From: Desulfovibrionaceae bacterium UBA6814
GTDB lineage: Bacteria > Desulfobacterota > Desulfovibrionia > Desulfovibrionales > Desulfovibrionaceae
Length of the DNA: 17,817 nucleotides
Direction: 5' to 3'
Assembly (NCBI GenBank): GCA_002452635.1
Contig: DKEU01000268.1
Span: 46,738-64,554 of the forward strand
How positions within the stretch are numbered: the first letter of the stretch is position 1; each line of letters begins with the position of its first letter. Below are positions 1 through 6,750 of the stretch, in pieces. A model generated the notes under the pieces. It had not been told where the DNA came from, searched no databases, and was given only the letters and a program-made list of their open reading frames with translations. The translations under genes and the position numbers were made by a program.

Positions 1-1078
1 AGCCGATGGCGTGCACCTCCTCCAGGACCGTCACCGGCGTGCGCCGGATGGCCAGGGCCTTCATCTTGCCCACGGTGACCTTGACCAGGGCCACGTCGCG
101 CAGGGGATGGGCCCTGACCACCGTCCCCTCCAGCTCCAGCCCGCTGCGGAAGCGCACCATCACCTTATCGCTGCCCTCCACCACATGGTTGTTGGTGAGG
201 ATGTAGCCGTCCGAGGACACCATGAACCCCGACCCATGCCCGCTGCCGGCCCGGATGGTGACCACCGAGTTGGTGATGCTGTCGGGATTGGCCGCGAACG
301 GCTTCACGGACTGGTTCACGCTGGGCAGCACCATGGCCTCGCCCGCCGGGGCCATGGCCTTGGCCTCGATGGCCAGGCCCTTGGTGACCATCTTCAGGAA
401 TTCGGGATTGGCGGCGAGCTCCTCGGCCGAGGCCGCGAAGGCGTCGACCAGGGAAAGCAAGAACCCGTCCGGCACCTCGTCCGGCCGCTTGTTGTATCCC
501 TCGGTGACCACCTGCATGACCACCTTGTCGGCCATGGTGGAGAACACCGACCACTCGGTCTTGACGTAGACCTCGGCAAATTGCTTGTTGGTTGCCCGCC
601 CGGTCCAGAAGTCTATCAAGTTGCAGACGTTGGCCTTGATATCCTGGACCCTGCCCGCCACCTTGAACTTGGCCCGGGCCACGTCCTCATCTCTCTTGAA
701 TAGTATGCGCGGGTCGCCGACCACATTGTAGCCCCGGCTCTTGAGGGCATCAAAAAAAGCCTCGGCGAACATGTTGTCGCTACCGGTGATGACCGTCTTT
801 CCCTTGCTCCAAATCATGGGCCCTGCGCCGTAGCCATTGCATGAGGATGCACTCACTTCGGATTGGCCACTGTAGCGCGAGCCTATCTCCTGGCCAGGCT
901 TTATATCCAGCAAGGCCATTTCGAAGACAATGGGGTCCATTTCCGTATTGGCGGGGATCTGTAGAGGTGCGGTTACGTGCACCGGAGGGATGGCTGTCTT
1001 GGGATGGGTGCATCCTGCAAGAAAAACGAGGACAACGGCATACACGGCGGCATGCGCCAAACATCTCTTTTTCGACAT
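1..1078 (-). CDS. Trypsin-like (DegP/S1C-type) lipoprotein protease, C-terminus cut by window edge
   Basis: Reading from ATG at 1078 leftward gives 359 codons without a stop before the window ends. Residues 11-22 form a hydrophobic signal ending in a lipobox (FLAGC) with the acceptor at Cys23, so the protein should be lipid-anchored. Residues 30-240 form a domain I cannot assign; it carries Cys80 and Cys152, both shared with the neighbouring paralogue. From about residue 262 a chymotrypsin-fold protease begins, with GSGF at 282-285, the catalytic His298 in TNNHVV and Asp328 in LRDVALVKV. The Ser of GNSGG would lie beyond the edge. A strong ribosome site (AGGAGGGGG) ends just before the ATG. 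The protein aligns to its neighbour residue for residue without gaps over all 359 visible positions. The substrate is unknown; envelope protein quality control is an inference from the protease family. Confidence 0.9.
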   Translation of the reverse strand, partial: MSKKRCLAHAAVYAVVLVFLAGCTHPKTAIPPVHVTAPLQIPANTEMDPIVFEMALLDIKPGQEIGSRYSGQSEVSASSCNGYGAGPMIWSKGKTVITGSDNMFAEAFFDALKSRGYNVVGDPRILFKRDEDVARAKFKVAGRVQDIKANVCNLIDFWTGRATNKQFAEVYVKTEWSVFSTMADKVVMQVVTEGYNKRPDEVPDGFLLSLVDAFAASAEELAANPEFLKMVTKGLAIEAKAMAPAGEAMVLPSVNQSVKPFAANPDSITNSVVTIRAGSGHGSGFMVSSDGYILTNNHVVEGSDKVMVRFRSGLELEGTVVRAHPLRDVALVKVTVGKMKALAIRRTPVTVLEEVHAIG

Positions 1079-1107
1079 ACCCCCTCCTGTCGCAACTATT
1101 TTGAATC

Positions 1108-1136
1108 ATGTAACAAAAAGCACAAGGCGCTGTCAA
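1108..1136 (-). promoter_or_regulatory. Sigma70-type promoter for the first lipoprotein protease
   Basis: On the minus strand a perfect TTGACA (complement of 1131-1136) is followed after 17 bases by TTACAT (complement of 1108-1113), a weak -10 with 3 of 6 consensus matches. It lies about 30 bases upstream of the ATG at 1078, in an AT-richer intergenic stretch. The -35 box is convincing; the -10 is not. Confidence 0.45.
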
Positions 1137-1268
1137 CAAAACAGCACATGAACTTCATATTCAAATTGAGAGGGTTACTTGGCGAAACGTCCCCAGCCCT
1201 AAGGGGTTTGCTCCCGTGGGAGTGAGGCTGGAGCATGTCCCCCTCGGGACTGGTTTCCGCGACGCGAT

Positions 1269-1313
1269 GCGAAAGAAAGGGCGGCTCCTATGGCGAGCCG
1301 CCCTTTCTTTCGC
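1269..1313 (-). terminator. Strong hairpin terminator after the 1329-2681 gene
   Basis: Two perfectly complementary 19-base arms (1269-1287 and 1295-1313) enclose the 7-base loop CTATGGC. The arms have a GC-rich core flanked by A-rich and T-rich ends, so the RNA would fold into a stem whose base ends in U-rich sequence on either strand. It starts 15 bases beyond the stop codon of the minus-strand protease gene. It should keep that gene's transcript from running into the paralogue downstream, which has its own promoter. Confidence 0.85.
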
Positions 1314-1328
1314 GTAGAAGCGGCGGAA

Positions 1329-2681
1329 TCAGCCGCCGATCTGGATGTTCAGCTTCTCCAGAGCGTCCATGATGGGGATGAAGAAGTTCAGGTTGGTCGC
1401 CGCTCCGGAATTCTGCAGCCGGGTGGCCACGGTGATGCCCACCACGTTGCCGTTGTTGTCCACCAGCGCGCCGCCGCTGTTGCCCGGGTAGATGGGCACG
1501 TCGGCCTGGATGATGGACATCTGGTTGTGCAACTCGCTCAGGTTGCGCAGGGCGCTCACCTTGCCCGTGGTCACGGTGTGGGAGAGGTTCAGGTCCAGGG
1601 GAGAGCCGATGGCGTGCACCTCCTCCAGAACTTTCACCGGCGTGCGCCGGATGGCCAGGGGTTTCATGTTGCCCACGGACACCTTGACCAGGGCCACGTC
1701 GCGCATGGGGTGGGTCTTGACCACCGCGCCCTCCAGTTCAAGCCCGCTGCGGAAGCGGACCATCACCTTCTCGCTGCCCTCCACCACGTGGTTGTTGGTC
1801 AGGATGTAGCCATCCGAAGATACCACGAACCCCGAGCCGTGGCCTCCGCCGGTGCGGATGGTGACCACCGAGTTGGTGATGCTGTCGGGATTGGCGGCAA
1901 AGGGTTTTTCGGATTGCGCCACATTGGGCAACACCATGGCCTCGCCCGCCGGGGCCATGGCCTTGGCCTCGATGGCTTGGCCCTGGGTGACCAGCTTGAG
2001 AAATTCAGGGTTTGAGGCCAATTCCTCGGCCGCGGCCGAAAAGGCGTCCAGAACGGACAGGAGGAATCCCTCCGCCACTTCGTCGGGCCGCTTGTTGTAG
2101 CCTTCTGTGGTCACCTGCATGACGACCTTGTCGGCCATGGTGGAGAACACCGACCACTCGGTCTTGAGATAGACCTCGGCATACTGCTTGCCCCGAGGTC
2201 TGCCGTCCCACCAACTGCACACGTTGCAGACGTTGGCCTTCATGTCCGTAACCCGGGCGGCCAGCTTGAACCTGGCCCGGGAGAGTTCCTCCTCCCGCTT
2301 GAACACCACCCGGGGGTCGCCCACCACATTGTAGCCACGGGCCTTAAGTGCATCGTACACCGCCTCGGCGAACTGGTCGTCGCGGCCGCCGATGTAGGCC
2401 TTGCCCGCCCCCCAGGTGAGCTTGGCGTCGCTTCCGTAATTGCAGAGGTCCATGCTCACTTCGGACTTACCGCTGTACAGTGCGCCTATCTCCTGGCCAC
2501 GGTTCAATGCCAAGACCGCGCCTTCGAACCCGATGGGCTCCATCTTGGTGTTGGCGGGGACGGCGAGGGGAGGTGAGACGCGCGCCACCGGGATGGCCAT
2601 CTTCGGGGTGCCGCAACCGGAGAGCAGCAGGGCAGCCCCGAATATGAACAGATACATCAAGATGAAGCGTCTTGACAGCAT
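1329..2681 (-). CDS. Trypsin-like (DegP/S1C-type) lipoprotein protease, complete paralogue
   Basis: A 450-residue lipoprotein protease. The start at 2681 is preferred over an in-frame start 48 bases upstream because it has a ribosome site (AGGGGG, six bases away) and begins a proper signal peptide: charged MLSRR, hydrophobic 6-20, lipobox LLSGC with Cys23. Residues 30-240 are an unassigned domain with Cys80, Cys152 and an extra Cys155. The protease domain spans about 262-450 with the full triad: His298 in TNNHVV, Asp328 in MRDVALVKV and Ser402 in YPGNSGGALVD. No PDZ domain follows, unlike DegP/DegQ, so it is a single-domain S1C-like enzyme fused to a novel N-terminal part. It should act at the inner or outer membrane facing the periplasm. 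It lies immediately upstream of a gapless paralogue on the same strand. Substrate unknown. Confidence 0.93.
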   Translation of the reverse strand: MLSRRFILMYLFIFGAALLLSGCGTPKMAIPVARVSPPLAVPANTKMEPIGFEGAVLALNRGQEIGALYSGKSEVSMDLCNYGSDAKLTWGAGKAYIGGRDDQFAEAVYDALKARGYNVVGDPRVVFKREEELSRARFKLAARVTDMKANVCNVCSWWDGRPRGKQYAEVYLKTEWSVFSTMADKVVMQVTTEGYNKRPDEVAEGFLLSVLDAFSAAAEELASNPEFLKLVTQGQAIEAKAMAPAGEAMVLPNVAQSEKPFAANPDSITNSVVTIRTGGGHGSGFVVSSDGYILTNNHVVEGSEKVMVRFRSGLELEGAVVKTHPMRDVALVKVSVGNMKPLAIRRTPVKVLEEVHAIGSPLDLNLSHTVTTGKVSALRNLSELHNQMSIIQADVPIYPGNSGGALVDNNGNVVGITVATRLQNSGAATNLNFFIPIMDALEKLNIQIGG

Positions 2682-2710
2682 AAAGCCCCCTATATGACAG
2701 AATTTTTCAA

Positions 2711-2739
2711 TTAATAATAAATGATGCAAGATGCGTCAA
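2711..2739 (-). promoter_or_regulatory. Sigma70-type promoter for the 1329-2681 protease gene
   Basis: On the minus strand TTGACG (complement of 2734-2739) and TATTAA (complement of 2711-2716) are separated by 17 bases, within an AT-rich island that contrasts with the GC-rich surroundings. The -10 ends 29 bases before the ATG at 2681. With 5 of 6 and 4 of 6 consensus matches it is the best promoter in this gap. Confidence 0.5.
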
Positions 2740-2796
2740 AGGATATTTGCGTAACGGTACCCGAGCCGGCCGGACCCTGTGGCATGGCCCCCTCCC

Positions 2797-2826
2797 TTGG
2801 CAAACCTGCCGGAATCGGGCTAGATA
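2797..2826 (+). promoter_or_regulatory. Possible weak promoter for the sia-type operon
   Basis: TTGGCA (2797-2802) and TAGATA (2821-2826) are spaced by 18 bases, 37 bases before the siaA-type ATG. The -35 matches 5 of 6 consensus bases and the -10 only 3. The operon must be started somewhere in 2740-2863 and nothing better is visible, but this is a weak match. Confidence 0.25.
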
Positions 2827-2863
2827 ACTGGCGGCCCGTTCCCTAACAGCCCAGGGGGTTCCC

Positions 2864-4936
2864 ATGTCCCTCTCCCGGCTCTGGCTCAAGGCGGTCGCCC
2901 TCATCCTGTGCATAGTGGCGCTGTGCGCCCTGGCCATAGCGGCCACGGTCATCCCCCTGGTCAAGGAGAGCACCAGCACCCGGGAGGAGCGGTACGCCAC
3001 ATCCATCCTGGACCAGGTGGCCAGCCTGGTGGAGGCCAAGCACCAGGAGATCCTCTCCTACCAGAAGCTGGCCCTGGAGGCCCGCAAGCGGGAACTGGGG
3101 GACATCACCAGCGTGTTCGCCGGCTACCTGGACGCGGAGCAGGGCGCGGCCCAGAACACTCCCGGCGGCCAGGCCGCGGCGCGCACCCGCGCCCTGGAGT
3201 TCGCCCGCCTGTTCCGCTACGGCCAGAACGACTACGTGTGGGTCTCGGACTTCGCCTCCCGCCTCATCTCCCATCCCGACCCCAAGCTGCACGGCGCGGA
3301 CTTCTCCCAGGTCAAGGACGTGTACGGCAACCTCATCGTGCCGCCCATGGTGGCCCTGGCCCGGGAAAACGGCGAGGGCTTCTACTCTTACTGGTGGAAC
3401 CGCCTGGGCAAGGAGCGGCCGGCGGAAAAGCTCACCTACAGCCGGCTGTACCGGCCCTGGTCCTGGGTCATCGGCACCGGGGTCTACGTGGACGACATCA
3501 CCGAGGAGGTGGAGCGGCGCAAGGCCGGGCTCATCGCCGAGCTGCGCGAGGCCCTGCGCCGGGTGGTCATCGGCCGCAGCGGCTACATGTACGTGTTCGA
3601 CGAGGACATGAACATGATCATCCACCCCAATCCCCAGTTGGAGGGCACCAACTTCGCCACCACCCCGAACCCGCGCACCAACCGGTCCCTCGGCGCCGAG
3701 CTCAAGGAGGCGGCCCGGACCGGGCAGCCCCTGCGCTACGTCTGGGACCGGCCCAGCGAGCCCGGCAACTACGTGTACGAGAAGATAAGCTGGGTGCGCC
3801 GCCATCCCGGCTTCGACTGGTACATCGCCTCCTCGGTGTACACCGACGACCTGTACCAGGACGCCCGGGTCCTGTCCGGCCGCATCGCCGGGATAGCCTT
3901 TGCGGTGTTCGCGGTGTCCGCGCTCCTGGGCGGGGTGTTCATCCGCCGCCTGGTCTCCCCCATCTCCCGGCTGTCCAAGGCCGCCCTGGCGGTGCAGGCC
4001 GGGAACCTCACGGTGCGCACCGGCATCGTCCGGCAGGACGAGATCGGCATCCTGTCCCGGGAGTTCGACGCCATGGTGGAGAAGCTGGAGGACCACGTGG
4101 CCACCCTGGACGCCAAGGTCCAGGAGAAGACCGCGGAACTGGCGCAGAACCTGGCCCAGCTGGAGGAGGCCAACCGCCAGGTCATGGACGGCATCTCCTA
4201 CGCGCGCACCATCCAGCGGGCCATCCTGCCCGGCAGGGAGCAGACCCCGGCCCCCATCAGCGACCATTTCGTGGTCTGGAAGCCCAAGGACGTCATCGGC
4301 GGGGACGTGTTCTGGCTGCACACCGACGACGACGGCTTCCTGCTGGCCGTGGCCGACTGCACGGGCCACGGCGTGCCCGGGGCGGTCATGACCATGCTGG
4401 CGGTCATGGCCCTGAACCGGGTGGTGCGCGAGCACGGCGCCCAGGACCCGGCCCTGCTTTTGCGCGAACTCAACCGCACCGTGCGCCACACCCTGAACCA
4501 GGACACCCCCGAGGCCCGCACCGACGACGGCCTGGACATCGCCCTGTGCCGGGTGGAGCCGGGCAACCGCCGGGTGCTCTTCGCCGGGGCGCGGCTGAGC
4601 CTGTACCTGGCCGAAAACGGCGCGGTGGAGGAGGTACGCGGGGACAGGCACAGCGTGGGCTACCGGTCCTCGGACCCGGACTACCCCTTTGCGGCCAAGC
4701 CGGTGGCCCTGCGGCCGGGCATGGCCCTGTACCTGGCCACCGACGGGCTCCTCGGCCAGGCCGGCGGGGACAAGGGGCTGCCCTTTGGCAAGAACCGCTT
4801 CAAGGCCTTCCTGGAGGCGCAGCACGCCCGGCCCATGGCCGAACAGCGCGCCGCCCTGCTGGAGGCCCTCGCCCAGTACCAGGGCGGCCAGGAGCAGCGC
4901 GACGACATCACCGTCATCGGCTTTCGCCTTGCATAG
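2864..4936 (+). CDS. siaA: SiaA-like membrane receptor phosphatase (Cache-HAMP-PP2C/SpoIIE)
   Basis: 690 residues. Layout: membrane segment 8-31; a periplasmic region with two similar Cache-like modules (about 118-212 and 236-330, each with a Y-x-[WY]-V-[SF]-D or Y-M-Y-V-F-D type core and a closing W-x-I-[GA]-[ST] strand); second membrane segment about 341-360; HAMP 361-412; coiled coil 410-440; then a PP2C/SpoIIE phosphatase at 462-690. The metal-binding aspartates are in place: Asp481 in GGDVFW, Asp498 in VADCTGHGVPG, Asp627 in ATDGLL and Asp680/681 in RDDITV. In Pseudomonas SiaA dephosphorylates SiaC, thereby switching on SiaD. Here the gene heads an operon with siaB-, siaC- and siaD-type genes in the same order, which is strong support. 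The ATG follows an AGGGGG ribosome site. The ligand of the Cache region is unknown. Confidence 0.88.
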   Translation: MSLSRLWLKAVALILCIVALCALAIAATVIPLVKESTSTREERYATSILDQVASLVEAKHQEILSYQKLALEARKRELGDITSVFAGYLDAEQGAAQNTPGGQAAARTRALEFARLFRYGQNDYVWVSDFASRLISHPDPKLHGADFSQVKDVYGNLIVPPMVALARENGEGFYSYWWNRLGKERPAEKLTYSRLYRPWSWVIGTGVYVDDITEEVERRKAGLIAELREALRRVVIGRSGYMYVFDEDMNMIIHPNPQLEGTNFATTPNPRTNRSLGAELKEAARTGQPLRYVWDRPSEPGNYVYEKISWVRRHPGFDWYIASSVYTDDLYQDARVLSGRIAGIAFAVFAVSALLGGVFIRRLVSPISRLSKAALAVQAGNLTVRTGIVRQDEIGILSREFDAMVEKLEDHVATLDAKVQEKTAELAQNLAQLEEANRQVMDGISYARTIQRAILPGREQTPAPISDHFVVWKPKDVIGGDVFWLHTDDDGFLLAVADCTGHGVPGAVMTMLAVMALNRVVREHGAQDPALLLRELNRTVRHTLNQDTPEARTDDGLDIALCRVEPGNRRVLFAGARLSLYLAENGAVEEVRGDRHSVGYRSSDPDYPFAAKPVALRPGMALYLATDGLLGQAGGDKGLPFGKNRFKAFLEAQHARPMAEQRAALLEALAQYQGGQEQRDDITVIGFRLA

Positions 4937-4954
4937 AGCCAGGAGGAACTACGC

Positions 4955-5503
4955 GTGATCGAACATCTCTACGCATTCTACCGCGACCTCAAACAGGACG
5001 GCATCATCTTCTGCTTCAGCGGGCCCACCTCCCAGAGCGTGGTGGAGGGCATCGGCGAGGCGCTGCGCCACAAGATGGAGCTGGAGGAGACCTCCATGAC
5101 CGTGTCCCACCGGGTCTTCTCCATCTTCGTGGAGCAGATGCAGAACGTGGTGAACTACTCGGCCGAGAAGGCGCCGGGGGCGGACGACGAACTGCGCGAC
5201 CTGCGCAACGGCATGGTGGTGGTGGGCAAGCGGGACGAATCGTTCTACGTCATCTCCGGCAACTACATCGCCCGGGACGATGCGGCGCGGCTGGCCGCCA
5301 CCCTGGACCGGCTGCGGGGCATGGACAGGGAGGAGCTCAAGGCCTTCTACAAGGAGCAGCGCCGCCGCGAACCCGAGGTGGGGAGCAAGGGCGCGGGCCT
5401 GGGCCTCATCGAGACCGCGCGCAAGGCGAGCCAGCCGTTGAGCTACCAGGTGGCCGAGGTGGACGACCGCTATTCCTTCCTGTCCATCAACGCGGTGATC
5501 TAG
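4955..5503 (+). CDS. siaB: SiaB-family protein kinase (HATPase-like)
   Basis: 182 residues starting at GTG, with a textbook AGGAGG eight bases upstream and only 18 bases after the siaA-type stop. A GHKL-type ATP-binding fold is suggested by an N-box-like EQMQNVVNYSAE (60-71) and a G-box-like GSKGAGLGL (143-151). These are the hallmarks of SiaB, which in Pseudomonas aeruginosa phosphorylates the small partner SiaC and opposes SiaA. It has no membrane segment, so it is cytoplasmic. The position between phosphatase and SiaC-type genes matches the known operon. Sequence alone would also allow a generic anti-sigma-factor-like kinase; context decides for SiaB. Confidence 0.85.
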   Translation: MIEHLYAFYRDLKQDGIIFCFSGPTSQSVVEGIGEALRHKMELEETSMTVSHRVFSIFVEQMQNVVNYSAEKAPGADDELRDLRNGMVVVGKRDESFYVISGNYIARDDAARLAATLDRLRGMDREELKAFYKEQRRREPEVGSKGAGLGLIETARKASQPLSYQVAEVDDRYSFLSINAVI

Positions 5504-5512
5504 GGGGAGGCC

Positions 5513-5908
5513 ATGCAGGAACTCATCATCGAAGCCACCAAGTCCTCGCCCCAGATCCATTTCGATCCGGCCGGCCACGTGCTGGAGATGAGCGGGGAGT
5601 CGTACCCGGAAAACGCCGCCAAGTTCTACGCCCCGGTCTTCGACTGGCTCGGCCGGTACCTGGCCGGGCTGGGCGAGGAGCAGGTGACCGTGAACCTGGC
5701 CATCAGCTACTTCAACAGCTCCAGCTCCAAGGCGCTCATGAACCTCTTCGACATGTTCGACGAGGCCTGCCGCACCGGGCGGCGCATCACCGTGAACTGG
5801 CGCTACGATCCGGACAACGAGACCGCCCAGGAGTGCGGCGAGGAGTTCAAGGAAGACGTGTGCGACCTGCCCTTCAACCTGGTGGCCTGCGGGCCGGGGC
5901 AGCCATGA
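5513..5908 (+). CDS. siaC: SiaC-family (DUF1987) regulatory phosphoprotein
   Basis: 131 residues, starting nine bases after the siaB-type stop with GGGAGG as ribosome site. Family traits visible are an early GESYPEN segment (28-34), a central AISYFNSSSSKALMNLFDMF stretch (63-82) and a C-terminal acidic segment. The protein has a STAS-like size and look and no enzyme motif. In Pseudomonas the partner SiaC is phosphorylated on a threonine (Thr68) by SiaB, dephosphorylated by SiaA, and in the free form binds and activates the diguanylate cyclase SiaD. The equivalent acceptor here appears to be Ser69 within N-S-S-S-S-K. The last four bases overlap the next start (ATGA), so SiaC and SiaD synthesis should be coupled. 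Confidence 0.88.
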   Translation: MQELIIEATKSSPQIHFDPAGHVLEMSGESYPENAAKFYAPVFDWLGRYLAGLGEEQVTVNLAISYFNSSSSKALMNLFDMFDEACRTGRRITVNWRYDPDNETAQECGEEFKEDVCDLPFNLVACGPGQP

Positions 5909-6675
5909 GCGGGAGCGGGCTCTTCGCCCGCGAGGAGGAGGTCATCCGCCGGGCCGAGGAGCTCCTGGCCGCCGCCCTGCCCCCCGGCCCCGGGGCCGGG
6001 GAGGAGTTCACCTCCCTGCTGGCCGACTACCGCAAGCTCCTCAACCAGGCCCGCCGGCTGGTGCGCATCTCGGACATGATGCAGGAGGACCTGAACCGGT
6101 TGAACACCAAGCTGGCCGACCTCTCCTCCCAGGACGGGCTCACCGGCCTGGCCAACCGCCGCCGGCTGGACGAGCGCCTGGCCGACGAGTGGCGGCGGGC
6201 AATCCGGGGAAGGGAGGCCTTTTCCCTGGTGATGATCGACATCGACCACTTCAAGCGCTTCAACGACACCTACGGCCACGCCGCCGGGGACGAGTGCCTC
6301 AAGGCCGTGGCCGCGGCCCTGGCCGCCACCCTGCAGCGGCCCTGCGAGTTCGTGGCCCGCTACGGCGGCGAGGAGTTCATGGCCGTGCTCCCGGAAACCC
6401 CCCATGCCGGGCTCCTGCTCATGGCCGAGCGCCTGCGCGCCGCGGTGGAGGCCCTGGACATCCCCCACGCCACCTCCCCCACCGCCGGCCACGTGACCGT
6501 GAGCCTGGGCGCGGCGTCCCTGGTCCGGGTGGAGCGGGACGCCAACCTGTCCACCCTGTGCCAGGCCGCGGACCAGGCCCTGTACGAGGCCAAGGCCCAG
6601 GGCCGGAACCGGGCCGTGGGCGCGGTCCTGGACCCGGAGGCGGCCACGGGCCCGGGAAGCTGCACCTGCGGCTGA
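5905..6675 (+). CDS. siaD: SiaD-like diguanylate cyclase (GGDEF)
   Basis: 256 residues. The ATG at 5905 overlaps the siaC-type stop in ATGA. A helical N-terminal part (about 9-75, predicted coiled coil from 40) precedes a GGDEF domain at about 76-240: DGLTGLANRR (77-86), metal- and substrate-binding MIDIDHFKRFNDTYGHAAGD (110-129) and the active-site GGEEF (154-158). It makes c-di-GMP from two GTP. The short length and helical front match SiaD, where this part receives SiaC. There is no membrane segment or receiver domain, so control presumably comes through the SiaC-type partner. The product-inhibition site is degenerate: R145-P-C-E148 where RxxD is usual. The protein ends in a Gly- and Cys-containing tail of no evident function. 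Confidence 0.9.
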   Translation: MSGSGLFAREEEVIRRAEELLAAALPPGPGAGEEFTSLLADYRKLLNQARRLVRISDMMQEDLNRLNTKLADLSSQDGLTGLANRRRLDERLADEWRRAIRGREAFSLVMIDIDHFKRFNDTYGHAAGDECLKAVAAALAATLQRPCEFVARYGGEEFMAVLPETPHAGLLLMAERLRAAVEALDIPHATSPTAGHVTVSLGAASLVRVERDANLSTLCQAADQALYEAKAQGRNRAVGAVLDPEAATGPGSCTCG

Positions 6676-6693
6676 GCCAACCGCCCCCGGCCC

Positions 6694-6722
6694 TTGCCTT
6701 TTCTTCCCGTCGCCCGCACAAT
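6694..6722 (+). promoter_or_regulatory. Possible promoter for the phosphoglycerate mutase gene, with hairpin
   Basis: TTGCCT (6694-6699) and CACAAT (6717-6722) are spaced by 17 bases, each matching 4 of 6 consensus bases. They lie in the 75-base gap between siaD and the mutase gene, a locally T-rich spot. A perfect 7-base inverted repeat (GTCGCCC at 6709-6715, GGGCGAC at 6723-6729) overlaps the -10. The hairpin has no U-tract, so I do not call it a terminator. Read-through from the sia operon is also possible. Confidence 0.3.
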
Positions 6723-6750
6723 GGGCGACCCTGCATCGCAAGGATTCCGT

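Noticed and set aside
780..1139. A minus-strand open frame overlapping the first protease gene
   Set aside because: It runs in a different frame from the lipoprotein reading frame, which has a signal peptide, ribosome site and full similarity to its paralogue.
2780..2803. Sigma54-like TGGCAT...TTGGCA upstream of the sia-type operon
   Set aside because: The GG and GC elements are not at the required -24/-12 spacing.
2843..4825. A 660-codon open frame antisense to the receptor phosphatase gene
   Set aside because: It is a GC-skew shadow with no domain, whereas the plus strand carries clear Cache, HAMP and PP2C motifs.
2908..6675. A very long open frame overlapping the sia-type genes in another plus-strand frame
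   Set aside because: Its translation through 2908-5900 is low-complexity, rich in Gly, Arg, Pro and His, as expected from an out-of-frame reading of GC-rich codons. Only its last part (from 5905) is a real gene, the GGDEF protein.
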